Positions 13,884-20,875 of a stretch of DNA of 20,875 nt are shown piece by piece; position 1 is the first letter of the stretch; every line of letters begins with the position of its first letter. The notes below the pieces were generated by a model. The model did no database searches, was not told where the DNA came from, and saw nothing but the letters and a program-made list of their open reading frames with translations. Source of the stretch: an uncultured Bacillota bacterium (GTDB lineage: Bacteria; Bacillota; Clostridia; Peptostreptococcales; Anaerovoracaceae); contig CAUDEQ010000032.1 in NCBI GenBank assembly GCA_958448635.1, forward strand, positions 1 through 20,875. The letters are read 5' to 3'. Both the position numbers and the translations under genes were made by a program.

Positions 13884-14810
13884 ATGGCAGAGTTAGACAA
13901 GGTAACGCAGGCAATACTCAAATATATAGATGAGGCAGGCTTCAGACAGGAGGGGGCCTTTAATCTCAGACATAACGGCATGTCCCTGTGTCACGGAAAC
14001 AGTGAGCATGTTAAGATAGTCAAAAAGGAGGACAAACCGGGTATAGACATATACATAGACGGGGAGACAGACGGAGAAGAGGTGCATATCCCGGTGGTTC
14101 TGGATGCATCAGGCTTTACAGATAAGGTTTACAACGACTTCCATATAGCGGACGGCGCCAATGTGACGATAATCGCAGGCTGCGGTATTCACAATGACGG
14201 TCATTCTGACAGTCAGCATGACGGCGTTCACTCATTCTTTGTGGGAAGCAATGCCAATGTGACATACAAGGAGAATCATTACGGTGAGGGTGAAGGCGAC
14301 GGAGCCAGGATACTGAATCCCGTAACGAAGATATTTTTAGAGGAAAACAGCGTTTTCACACTGGATACAGCTCAGATAAAGGGCGTTGACTCCACCAAGC
14401 GTGTGACTGAGGTGGAGCTGGGTGAGAACAGCAAGCTCTTCGTGCTGGAGAAGCTGATGACACATGGAGAACAGCTGGCCGAATCCAATATGGAAATCCG
14501 TTTGAACGGGACTGCCAGTTCGGCCCAGATAATATCCAGATCGGTGGCGAAGGGAACCTCAAGTCAGGTATTTCACCCTGCCGCAGTGGGAGCAGCCAGA
14601 TGCAATGCACATATCCAGTGCGATTCCATCATAATGGATGAGGCTCACGTAAGATCCATACCGGAGATAAATGCTATGCACCTTGATGCAGCCATCATCC
14701 ACGAGGCGGCCATAGGAAGGATAAATGACGAGCAGCTTACCAAGCTGAGAACCATGGGGCTTTCGGAGGAAGAGGCTGAGAGCGTGATAATCGAATCGTT
14801 TCTTAACTGA
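13884..14810 (+). CDS. SufB/SufD-like Fe-S cluster scaffold (minimal SMS-type partner)
   Basis: A 308-residue SufB/SufD-family protein, the beta-helix scaffold that works with the SufC-like ATPase encoded just upstream. It is shorter than E. coli SufB or SufD. The C-terminal family block is clear: CNAHIQCDSIIMDEAHVRSI (240-259), H273-E274 in IIHEAAIGRINDEQL, then a three-helix tail. By eye, the position of the cluster-assembly Cys of E. coli SufB (C405) is occupied by DEAH, while the HE pair is kept. A second metal-like cluster sits at C100, H103, H107, H112 and H116 (GCGIHNDGHSDSQHDGVH). A lone SufC/SufB-like pair without sufS, sufU or sufD fits the minimal SMS system described in anaerobes. 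GGGAGG precedes the ATG. Confidence 0.87.
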   Translation: MAELDKVTQAILKYIDEAGFRQEGAFNLRHNGMSLCHGNSEHVKIVKKEDKPGIDIYIDGETDGEEVHIPVVLDASGFTDKVYNDFHIADGANVTIIAGCGIHNDGHSDSQHDGVHSFFVGSNANVTYKENHYGEGEGDGARILNPVTKIFLEENSVFTLDTAQIKGVDSTKRVTEVELGENSKLFVLEKLMTHGEQLAESNMEIRLNGTASSAQIISRSVAKGTSSQVFHPAAVGAARCNAHIQCDSIIMDEAHVRSIPEINAMHLDAAIIHEAAIGRINDEQLTKLRTMGLSEEEAESVIIESFLN

Positions 14811-14861
14811 TAAAGCTGCAGCAGATGATACTAATACTGATTGTCGAAGAGAGGAAATGAT

Positions 14862-15617
14862 ATGAGACTGATTTCATGGAACGTAAACGGTATAAGGGCA
14901 GCCATGGGAAAGGGCTTTCTTGATTTCGTAAAGGAGCAGGAGCCTGATGTGATGTGTATCCAGGAGACCAAGATGCAGGAAGGACAGGCCCAGGTGCCTC
15001 TGGAGGGATATCATCAGTACTGGTGCTCTGCAGAGAAAAAGGGATATTCGGGAACTGCGGTATTCTCAAGGCAGGAGCCGATTTCTGTATCTTACGGCAT
15101 AGGCATAGACGAGCATGATCACGAAGGAAGAGTCATAACTGCGGAGTATGACGGTTTTTTTCTTGTGAATGTATATGTTCCCAACTCTCAGGACGGCCTC
15201 AAGCGTCTTGATTACAGAATGAAATGGGAGGATGATTTCAGAGCGTACCTGAAGAAGCTGGAGGAAACAAAGCCGGTGGTGACATGCGGCGATTTCAACG
15301 TGGCACATAAGGAGATAGACCTTAAGAATCCGAAGACCAACAGAAAAAACGCAGGCTTTACAGATGAGGAGCGTGAGAAGATGACCATGCTTCAAGAGGA
15401 GGGCTTTACAGATACCTTCAGGTATTTCTATCCCGATGCGGAGGGAATGTACTCATGGTGGAGCTACCGCTTCAATGCCAGAAAGAACAACGCCGGATGG
15501 CGTATAGACTATTTTCTGACGTCGAAGGTGCTGAATGATAAGCTGCAAAAGGCAGAGATTCTCTCCGATGTATACGGAAGCGATCACTGTCCTGTGACTC
15601 TTGAAATCGATTTTTAG
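14862..15617 (+). CDS. xth: Exodeoxyribonuclease III (AP endonuclease)
   Basis: A 251-residue ExoIII/APE1-type nuclease of base-excision repair, cutting DNA at abasic sites and trimming 3' ends with Mg(II). All the family active-site residues are visible: N7 in SWNVNGIRA, E35 in CIQETK, Y105 in VNVYVPN, D144 and N146 in CGDFNVAH, and D241-H242 in GSDHCPV; WWSYRFNARKNNAGWRIDYF (199-218) is the typical DNA-binding stretch. The ATG at 14862 is preceded by GAGAGGA and starts the canonical MRLISWNVNG; an upstream TTG (14841) would add seven unlikely residues. It lies 51 bases after the scaffold gene and may share its transcript; a strong terminator follows. Confidence 0.96.
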   Translation: MRLISWNVNGIRAAMGKGFLDFVKEQEPDVMCIQETKMQEGQAQVPLEGYHQYWCSAEKKGYSGTAVFSRQEPISVSYGIGIDEHDHEGRVITAEYDGFFLVNVYVPNSQDGLKRLDYRMKWEDDFRAYLKKLEETKPVVTCGDFNVAHKEIDLKNPKTNRKNAGFTDEEREKMTMLQEEGFTDTFRYFYPDAEGMYSWWSYRFNARKNNAGWRIDYFLTSKVLNDKLQKAEILSDVYGSDHCPVTLEIDF

Positions 15618-15624
15618 AAAAAAT

Positions 15625-15662
15625 AATCCGGAGGAGAGGCTTCTCTTTCGGATTTTCATTTT
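15625..15662 (+). terminator. Terminator after exonuclease III
   Basis: Thirteen-base-pair stem, arms 15625-15637 (AATCCGGAGGAGA) and 15642-15654, with two G-T pairs and a GGCT loop, followed by TTCATTTTT. Confidence 0.9.
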
Positions 15663-15676
15663 TACACATAAAAGAA

Positions 15677-15734
15677 CTGCCGGCTGCTCTTTACATATAT
15701 AAGGCATGCTTGTAGAGCATGATGTTCCCGGCAG
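15677..15734 (-). terminator. Probable terminator of the YeiH-family gene
   Basis: On the minus strand CTGCCGG pairs with CCGGCAG, with an inner TGCTC/GAGCA helix, followed by TTCTTTTATG. It begins eight bases after the gene's stop codon. The central loop is long, so it is less certain than the others. Confidence 0.5.
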
Positions 15735-15741
15735 ACATTTG

Positions 15742-16776
15742 CTACAGCATACCTATGAAGTGCTGCACCACCAGCGAAACCACGGCTACGACAAACCAAC
15801 AGCACAGACCGAGACATATAGGCTTCAGACCGTTGGTCAGGAGCTTTTTTAAATTGGTGTTGAGACCTATGGCTGTCATCGCCATGACGATCATGAACTT
15901 GCCTATCTGAACGAGTGTCTCTGAAACTCCGTCAGGAATCGGCAGGAATGTGTTGAGAATGGCAGTGAAAACGAAGCCCAGGACGAACCATGGGAAAACC
16001 TTCACTATGCTGAAGCTGTTTTTGCCATCTCCTCCGGCAGCGCTTTCCCGTTTTATCTTCCTGGTAGTGTATACTGCCAGAACCAGGGTGATGGGAACTA
16101 TCATCAGAGTTCTTGTGAGCTTGACTATGGTTGCAAAGGCCAGTGCCGTATTGTTTCCTGCGGCGCTGCTCCATGATGCGCCTGCAGCGACTACGGAGGA
16201 CGTATCGTTGATGGCGGTTCCGGCCCACATTCCGAAGCCTGTATCGGAAAGACCCAGCAGGTGACCCAACGGAGGGAATATGAATACAGCTATGATGTTG
16301 AACAGGAATATCGTGGAGATAGCCTGTGCCACATCCTCGTCTTTGGCTCTGATTACAGGAGCGGTGGCAGCTATGGCGGAGCCTCCGCATATGGAGGTGC
16401 CGATACCTATGAGGGTGGTGGTGTTGCCGTCTATCTTCAGCGCTTTGCCGACGAGATATGCCGTTATAAACGATGAAGTAAGGGTAAATATCATTACCAT
16501 CAGGGATTGACCGCCTACCTTGATGACGTTGAACAAGTTCATTTCAAAACCCAGCAGTATTATGGAATACTGAAGGATGTATTTTGATGTGAACTTGATG
16601 CCGCTGTCCAGAAGCTCAGGCCTTCTGATGAAAGCGAGTATCATACCGAACAGTATACCGAATACAGGACCGCCGATGATCGGGAATGCCTTTCCCAGGA
16701 GCCATGCAGGTACTGCTATGATCAGACACGTAAGTATGCCTGCTAACATTTTTGTCTCGAAGAATTTGTTTTTCAT
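15742..16776 (-). CDS. YeiH/UPF0324-family permease (putative sulfate exporter family)
   Basis: A 344-residue membrane protein with about ten helices. The hallmark GIGTSICGGSAIAATAPVIR (position about 123-142) and GTAINDTSSVVAAG place it in the Cons_hypoth698/UPF0324 family, whose members are annotated as putative sulfate exporters and include E. coli YeiH; transport of sulfonate- or sulfur-related anions has been suggested but the substrate here is unknown. The ATG has GAAAGG nine bases upstream on the minus strand. It is a single-gene unit with its own promoter, divergent from the copper operon; E. coli yeiH lies beside a LysR regulator, which is absent here. Confidence 0.9.
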   Translation of the reverse strand: MKNKFFETKMLAGILTCLIIAVPAWLLGKAFPIIGGPVFGILFGMILAFIRRPELLDSGIKFTSKYILQYSIILLGFEMNLFNVIKVGGQSLMVMIFTLTSSFITAYLVGKALKIDGNTTTLIGIGTSICGGSAIAATAPVIRAKDEDVAQAISTIFLFNIIAVFIFPPLGHLLGLSDTGFGMWAGTAINDTSSVVAAGASWSSAAGNNTALAFATIVKLTRTLMIVPITLVLAVYTTRKIKRESAAGGDGKNSFSIVKVFPWFVLGFVFTAILNTFLPIPDGVSETLVQIGKFMIVMAMTAIGLNTNLKKLLTNGLKPICLGLCCWFVVAVVSLVVQHFIGML

Positions 16777-16822
16777 TTGTCAAAACCTTTCAAAAATATA
16801 GTGTATTATTTGCGTCGATAAA

Positions 16823-16837
16823 CATAGCATAACTATG
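16823..16837. promoter_or_regulatory. Inverted repeat CATAG-N5-CTATG at the YeiH promoter
   Basis: Perfect five-base arms that overlap the -10 box and the expected transcript start of the YeiH-family gene. The position fits a repressor; the spacing also resembles LysR-type boxes. The binding protein is unknown. Confidence 0.4.
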
Positions 16838-16862
16838 ATACCATGAAAAATCCCGTTGTAAA
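16835..16862 (-). promoter_or_regulatory. Promoter of the YeiH-family gene
   Basis: On the minus strand, -35 TTTACA (16857-16862), 16-base spacer, -10 TATCAT (16835-16840). Back to back with the copper promoter, 22 bases between the two -35 boxes. Confidence 0.55.
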
Positions 16863-16884
16863 GAAATATTTAACTCAAAAGTTG

Positions 16885-16913
16885 TTGACATATACCCCCA
16901 TAGGGTATATTAT
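16885..16913 (+). promoter_or_regulatory. Promoter of the csoR-copA operon
   Basis: Perfect -35 TTGACA (16885-16890), 17-base spacer, -10 TATTAT (16908-16913). The spacer is filled by the CsoR-type operator. Confidence 0.85.
16890..16910. promoter_or_regulatory. CsoR operator
   Basis: ATATACCC-CCATA-GGGTATAT, perfect eight-base arms lying between the -35 and -10 boxes. This is the TACCC...GGGTA pattern known for CsoR-family copper sensors; the apo-repressor would cover the promoter and Cu(I) would release it, giving autoregulation of csoR-copA. Confidence 0.88.
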
Positions 16914-16938
16914 AACGGCATGGGAGGTGCGAAAGCTT

Positions 16939-17232
16939 ATGGATAATTGCTGTCATAAAACGAAGAAACGCTCCGAGGAAGAATACAGGAAGCTGATAAA
17001 CAGGCTCAGCAGGATAGAAGGTCAGATACGCGGAATCAAGAGAATGGTGGAAGAGGATGCATACTGCACCGATGTACTGATACAGGTTGCCGCTGTCAAT
17101 GCGGCTCTGAACTCCTTCAACAAGGAGCTGCTCTCTGAGCATATCAGGACATGTGTGGCAGACGATATAAGAGAAGGAAGAGACGACACCGTTGAAGAGC
17201 TGGTGGAGACTCTCAGAAAACTGATGAAATAG
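16939..17232 (+). CDS. csoR: Copper-sensing transcriptional repressor CsoR
   Basis: A 97-residue all-helical CsoR/RcnR-family repressor. The Cu(I) ligands show the exact family spacing: C43, H68 and C72 (C-x24-H-x3-C), within AYCTDVLIQ and SEHIRTCV. RLSRIEGQIRGIKRMVEE (22-39) is the conserved first helix that forms the dimer and contacts DNA. The N-terminus carries an additional Cys-Cys-His (residues 4-6). The start at 16939 follows GGGAGGTG; the longer frame from 16843 would begin upstream of the promoter itself and is therefore excluded. copA starts 11 bases after the stop. The operator in the promoter spacer is the expected binding site. Confidence 0.96.
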   Translation: MDNCCHKTKKRSEEEYRKLINRLSRIEGQIRGIKRMVEEDAYCTDVLIQVAAVNAALNSFNKELLSEHIRTCVADDIREGRDDTVEELVETLRKLMK

Positions 17233-17243
17233 GGGTAGATAAA

Positions 17244-19847
17244 ATGGTTAAATATGAAGTGACAGGGATGAGCTGCGCTGCCTGCAGCACCCGTGTCGAG
17301 AAGGCTGTGGGAAATGTTCCGGGAGTAAAAAGCTGCTCGGTGAGCCTTCTCACCAACACCATGGGCGTGGAGGGAGACGCTTCATCGACGGAAATAATAG
17401 AGGCTGTAAGGGCAGCGGGATACGGAGCTGCTCTCAAGGACGGCAGCGTATCATCAAAGGGCGGCTCAGCGTCCGGCGGAGCTGTGGATGAATCGCTGCT
17501 GGAGGACAGGGAAACGCCTGCCATGAAGAAGAGGCTCATTGCATCGCTGGTGTTTCTGGCAGTTCTCATGTATTTCTCCATGGGAGCGATGATGTGGGAC
17601 TGGCCTGCTCCCGGATTTTTTGAGCATAATCATGTGGCTATGGGGCTTCTGCAGCTGCTGCTGACTGCGGCGATAATGGTCATAAATCAGAAGTTCTTTA
17701 TAAGCGGATTCTCAAGCATATGGCATAAATCGCCGAACATGGACACGCTGGTGGCGCTGGGAGCGGGGGCTGCCTTTCTCTACAGCACATATGCGCTCTT
17801 TGCCATGACGGCGGCGCAGGCAGCAGGCGATGACGCCTCTGTAATGGCATATATGCATGAATTCTACTTTGAATCGGCGGGAACAATACTTACGCTGATA
17901 ACCGTGGGCAAGATGCTGGAAGCCAGATCCAAGGGAAGAACCACCGATGCACTCAAGAGCCTTATAAAGCTGGCGCCTAAAACTGCAGTTGTGATAAGAG
18001 ACGATGAGGAAACGGAAATACCTGTGGAACAGGTGATGAAGGGAGATGTTTTCGTTGTACGTCCGGGAGAGAGCATACCGGTGGACGGCATCGTTCTTGA
18101 AGGTATCAGTGCGGTGGATGAGGCAGCTCTCACGGGAGAGAGCATACCGGTGGATAAGGAGGCCGGCGATGCCGTATCGGCTGCGACGATAAACCAGTCG
18201 GGGTTCCTGCGATGCGAGGCTACGAGAGTAGGAGAGGATACAACGCTTTCACAGATAATACAGATGGTCAGCGATGCTGCTGCGACAAAGGCGCCTATAG
18301 CCAAGGTGGCGGACAAGGTATCGGGGGTATTCGTTCCTGTGGTCATCGCCATAGCGCTGGTCACCATGGTGATATGGCTGCTGTCCGGATACGACACCGG
18401 ATTTGCGCTGGCAAGAGGGATATCCGTGCTTGTGATAAGCTGTCCGTGTGCGCTGGGACTTGCTACGCCTGTGGCCATCATGGTGGGAAACGGCATAGGT
18501 GCCAGAAACGGTATACTGTTCAAGACTGCAGTTTCCCTTGAGGAGGCAGGAAAAGCTCAGATAATTGCGTTGGATAAGACGGGAACCATAACGAAGGGAG
18601 AGCCCAAGGTCACCGATATCGTTCCGGCAGACGGCATGACGGAGGATCAGCTTATGGTAATGGCTTATTCTCTTGAGATAAAAAGCGAGCATCCGCTGGC
18701 AAAGGCTGTGGTTGAGGAGGCGGAAAAACGCAGAATAAAGGCATTGCAGGTCAGTGACTTTGCCATCATGCCCGGAAACGGCATCACAGGCATAATATGT
18801 GAAGCAGACGATGAGGAGCAAAGCCGCACTGCCCTTATGGGCGGAAGCATGGCATTTGCCGAAAAGCAGTTCGACATACATGAGAGCATCAGAAAGAAGG
18901 CTGAAGCTCTGGCATACGAAGGAAAGACGCCGCTTATCTTCGGAAAGGGCGGAGTCTTTATAGGAATGATAGCCGTTGCTGACACCATCAAGGAGGACAG
19001 TCCTCAGGCCATAAGAGAGCTGAGGAACATGGGAATAAGAGTGGTGATGCTGACAGGAGACAACAGACGAACGGCAGAGGCCGTCGGGAAGCAGGCAGGA
19101 GTGGATGCGGTAATAGCAGGCGTGCTGCCTGACGGTAAGGAAGCCACCATAAGAGCTCTTCGGGAAAGAGGAAAGACCATAATGGTGGGAGACGGTATAA
19201 ATGACGCTCCGGCTTTGACAAGAGCTGATATCGGTATCGCCATCGGAGCAGGCACGGACGTTGCAATAGAGGCCGCAGACATAGTTCTGATGAACAGCAG
19301 TCTCAGCGACGTGGCTGCTGCAGTGCGACTCAGCAGAGCTTCTCTGCGGAATATACATCAGAATCTCTTCTGGGCGTTCATATACAATGTGATCGGCATC
19401 CCTCTGGCGGCAGGCGTGTTCATCTCGCTGCTGGGCTGGCAGCTCAACCCGATGTTTGCAGCAGCGGCGATGAGCCTTTCCAGCTTCTGCGTGGTAACCA
19501 ATGCGCTGAGGCTGAACCTGGCGGATATAAGAAGCGCAGGAAGAGACAAAAGGAGAGAGCCCGTGGATTTGGGCGGTATGGGAACAGAGCAATGCAGGAT
19601 GGGATCCTGTGATGAAATACAAAAGGAGGAAGGTACTATGAAAAAGACGATAAATATTGAAGGCATGATGTGCGCTCACTGTGAGGGCAGAGTAAAGAAG
19701 GCGCTTGAGTCCATGGACGAGGTGACGGCTGCAGAAGTGAGTCACGAAGCGGGAACCGCTGTGGTGGAGCTAAGCAGCGATGTTTCGGATGAGACACTGA
19801 AGAAGACAGTGGAGGATCAGGATTATAAGGTTACAGGGATAAAATAA
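17244..19847 (+). CDS. copA: Cu(I)-exporting P-type ATPase CopA fused to a C-terminal CopZ domain
   Basis: An 867-residue P1B-1 copper ATPase that pumps Cu(I) out of the cytoplasm. In order: N-terminal metal-binding domain GMSCAAC (C11, C14), a Gly/Ser-rich linker (about 67-85), eight membrane helices with the actuator TGES (297-300), the CPC copper site (400-402), phosphorylated D444 in DKTGT, H483-P484, and GDGIND (649-654). YN in the seventh helix and MSLSS in the eighth are the Cu(I)-type signatures. After a polar linker (about 760-798) comes an in-frame CopZ-like domain, residues 799-867, with GMMCAHC (C810, C813). A CopA normally ends near residue 760, so this is a fusion. AGGGG precedes the ATG; the operon ends in a strong terminator. 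Confidence 0.96.
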   Translation: MVKYEVTGMSCAACSTRVEKAVGNVPGVKSCSVSLLTNTMGVEGDASSTEIIEAVRAAGYGAALKDGSVSSKGGSASGGAVDESLLEDRETPAMKKRLIASLVFLAVLMYFSMGAMMWDWPAPGFFEHNHVAMGLLQLLLTAAIMVINQKFFISGFSSIWHKSPNMDTLVALGAGAAFLYSTYALFAMTAAQAAGDDASVMAYMHEFYFESAGTILTLITVGKMLEARSKGRTTDALKSLIKLAPKTAVVIRDDEETEIPVEQVMKGDVFVVRPGESIPVDGIVLEGISAVDEAALTGESIPVDKEAGDAVSAATINQSGFLRCEATRVGEDTTLSQIIQMVSDAAATKAPIAKVADKVSGVFVPVVIAIALVTMVIWLLSGYDTGFALARGISVLVISCPCALGLATPVAIMVGNGIGARNGILFKTAVSLEEAGKAQIIALDKTGTITKGEPKVTDIVPADGMTEDQLMVMAYSLEIKSEHPLAKAVVEEAEKRRIKALQVSDFAIMPGNGITGIICEADDEEQSRTALMGGSMAFAEKQFDIHESIRKKAEALAYEGKTPLIFGKGGVFIGMIAVADTIKEDSPQAIRELRNMGIRVVMLTGDNRRTAEAVGKQAGVDAVIAGVLPDGKEATIRALRERGKTIMVGDGINDAPALTRADIGIAIGAGTDVAIEAADIVLMNSSLSDVAAAVRLSRASLRNIHQNLFWAFIYNVIGIPLAAGVFISLLGWQLNPMFAAAAMSLSSFCVVTNALRLNLADIRSAGRDKRREPVDLGGMGTEQCRMGSCDEIQKEEGTMKKTINIEGMMCAHCEGRVKKALESMDEVTAAEVSHEAGTAVVELSSDVSDETLKKTVEDQDYKVTGIK
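19621..19629 (+). promoter_or_regulatory. Internal ribosome site inside copA for a free CopZ
   Basis: AAAAGGAGG, eight bases before an in-frame ATG at 19638 (residue 799 of CopA). It is among the strongest ribosome sites in the window and sits exactly in front of the CopZ domain. Confidence 0.75.
19638..19847 (+). CDS. copZ: Copper chaperone CopZ, probably also made alone from an internal start in copA
   Basis: Residues 799-867 of the CopA frame form a complete 69-residue HMA/CopZ protein: MKKTINIEGMMCAHCEGRVK, beta-alpha-beta-beta-alpha-beta pattern, Cu(I) site C12-x-x-C15 in its own numbering. Free CopZ proteins have this same length. With its own strong ribosome site and ATG it can be translated separately from the same mRNA, giving both a CopA-CopZ fusion and a soluble chaperone that would carry Cu(I) to CopA or CsoR. 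That it is made separately is an inference; the domain itself is certain. Confidence 0.7.
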   Translation: MKKTINIEGMMCAHCEGRVKKALESMDEVTAAEVSHEAGTAVVELSSDVSDETLKKTVEDQDYKVTGIK

Positions 19848-19869
19848 GAGAAGAAAATACGATTTAGAC

Positions 19870-19907
19870 AAACACCGCCTGAATACAATGTTTCAGGTGG
19901 TGTTTTT
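19870..19907 (+). terminator. Terminator of the copper operon, abutting the pdaA start
   Basis: Fourteen-base-pair stem, arms 19870-19883 (AAACACCGCCTGAA) and 19892-19905, with one G-T pair and an eight-base loop; the T-run (19903-19907) ends directly at the pdaA ATG. The 3' arm contains AGGTGGTG, the only ribosome-site-like sequence before pdaA. Confidence 0.88.
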
Positions 19908-20714
19908 ATGATTATATTGATTGAAAAAAAACGAGTTAAGAAAGCAGCTGTGCTCCTGACTGCAGCAGTATTGCTGACGGCCGCAGCACTGATTGCTTCA
20001 GGAATGATGGGAGAAAGATCCGTCAGCACATCTGCCGACGGGAACTGGGGTCTGAGCTTTCAGCAGGAGGGTAAGCCTCCCATAGCCAATGCCGATGCCG
20101 GGTATCTGAAGAAGTACGATGGTTATTACGCCGATATGACGGAAAAAAAGATAATATACCTGACCTTCGATGCAGGATATGAGAACGGATATACGGAAAA
20201 GATTCTGGACGTGCTGAAGAAGCATGATGCACCGGCAGCTTTTTTTCTGGTGGGAAACTACATCGAGTCATCTCCGGAGCTGGTGAAAAGGATGGTCAGG
20301 GAAGGTCATGTGGTGGGCAACCATACATATACACATCCCGATATGTCGCAGATAGCTGAGGAGGAAGCCTTCAGAGCTGAGCTTGAAAGGATGGAAAAGG
20401 CATATGAGAATCTGACAGGGAAGAAGATGAAAAAGTACTACAGGCCGCCTCAGGGGAAATACAGCGAGGATAACCTGAAAATGGCACAGAAGCTGGGATA
20501 CAAGACTGTGTTCTGGAGTCTGGCATATGTGGACTGGTATGAATCGGATCAGCCCACCAGGGAGGAAGCCTTTGACAAGCTGATCCCACGCATACATCCG
20601 GGAGCTGTGGTGCTGCTTCACAGCACATCGAGAACCAATGCTGAAATACTGGATGAGCTGCTGACAAAATGGGAGGATATGGGCTACAGCTTCAGGTCCG
20701 TGGAGGAACTCTAG
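19908..20714 (+). CDS. pdaA: Polysaccharide deacetylase, PdaA type (muramic delta-lactam synthesis)
   Basis: A 268-residue NodB-fold deacetylase with an N-terminal membrane anchor or signal (about 10-32). NWGLSFQQEGKPP (46-58), TFDAGYENGY (86-95), NHTYTHPD (138-145), RPPQGKYS (179-186), FWSLAYVDW (202-210) and VVLLHSTSRTNAE (234-246) match the PdaA branch, which deacetylates N-acetylmuramic acid on the way to muramic delta-lactam in spore cortex. Metal ligands would be D88, H139 and H143; the second Asp of ordinary NodB motifs is Ala here (Asn in Bacillus PdaA). The ATG follows the copper terminator directly and its only ribosome-site-like sequence is in that hairpin. No sporulation-type promoter was recognised. 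The 161 bases after it are AT-rich with no gene or clear terminator. Confidence 0.9.
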   Translation: MIILIEKKRVKKAAVLLTAAVLLTAAALIASGMMGERSVSTSADGNWGLSFQQEGKPPIANADAGYLKKYDGYYADMTEKKIIYLTFDAGYENGYTEKILDVLKKHDAPAAFFLVGNYIESSPELVKRMVREGHVVGNHTYTHPDMSQIAEEEAFRAELERMEKAYENLTGKKMKKYYRPPQGKYSEDNLKMAQKLGYKTVFWSLAYVDWYESDQPTREEAFDKLIPRIHPGAVVLLHSTSRTNAEILDELLTKWEDMGYSFRSVEEL

Positions 20715-20875
20715 CGACGAGAAAAAATACAAAAATTTCAAATATCAAAAATCAAATAAATACTGTTAATCATGACATATTCATAGTAAAATAGTATTGA
20801 AAGGATTCATCATATTATCAGAAAGACTAACTATTAAAAGTCAATAGAAAAAAGAAAATAATTTATGCATAAATA

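Noticed and set aside
16843..16938. The longer start of csoR
   Set aside because: The ATG at 16843 lies upstream of the operon promoter (16885-16913), so it would not be transcribed from it.
18249..19745. A 498-residue open frame on the minus strand inside copA
   Set aside because: It is antisense to the strongly conserved CopA catalytic region, has no ribosome site, and its Cys/His/Ser-rich composition is typical of a shadow frame.
1..20875. CRISPR arrays, tRNA/rRNA genes, transposases, phage or toxin-antitoxin modules
   Set aside because: No regularly spaced repeats, no tRNA-like cloverleaf segments noticed, and none of the long frames resembles these families; the window reads as ordinary chromosome.

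Overview
The window looks like chromosomal DNA from an anaerobic member of the Clostridia (Firmicutes). The evidence is strong AGGAGG-type ribosome sites, AGA/ATA-rich codon use with moderate GC in genes and AT-rich gaps, a perfect CIRCE element, a lysine riboswitch, a two-gene SufC/SufB-like Fe-S assembly pair, a trxA-trxB pair and a PdaA-type deacetylase usually tied to spore cortex. I would guess an Anaerovoracaceae/Eubacteriales-type organism, but the window alone cannot fix the family. No tRNA, rRNA, CRISPR array, insertion sequence or phage gene was seen.

Layout. (1) 3-3413, plus strand: a tight operon of an EamA transporter, a Nudix hydrolase of the CoA-pyrophosphatase type, a Nit2-like omega-amidase and a BMP-family binding lipoprotein, closed by a bidirectional terminator. 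(2) 3484-4953, minus: citrate synthase with a long basic N-terminal extension, divergent from an unrecognised acidic protein (5088-5864); the two promoters share their -35 region. A ZIP metal transporter follows (5950-6732). (3) 6760-7419, minus: a Crp/Fnr-type regulator, divergent from trxA (active site CVYC) and trxB. (4) 9122-10742: CIRCE plus sigma-A promoter driving a small heat-shock protein, then an intrinsic terminator, then a zinc-finger-less DnaJ. (5) 10978-12873, minus: an NhaC-family transporter behind a complete lysine riboswitch (promoter, aptamer, antiterminator/terminator), hence probably a lysine transporter. (6) 13064-15617, plus: the SufC/SufB-like pair and exonuclease III. 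(7) 15742-16862, minus: a YeiH-family (UPF0324) permease. (8) 16885-19907, plus: a copper operon with a CsoR operator inside its promoter, csoR, and copA whose C-terminus is an in-frame CopZ domain carrying its own strong internal ribosome site. (9) 19908-20714: pdaA, whose start codon abuts the T-run of the copper-operon terminator.

The most interesting points are the CopA-CopZ fusion with an internal translation start, the sharing of the CsoR-operator pattern ATATACCC-N5-GGGTA between the copper promoter and the start of the lysine-riboswitch transcript, the terminator placed between hsp20 and dnaJ with no room for another promoter, and the terminator hairpin that holds the only visible ribosome site of pdaA. 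Several start codons are placed on the nearest strong ribosome site rather than at the longest open frame; each such case is stated.
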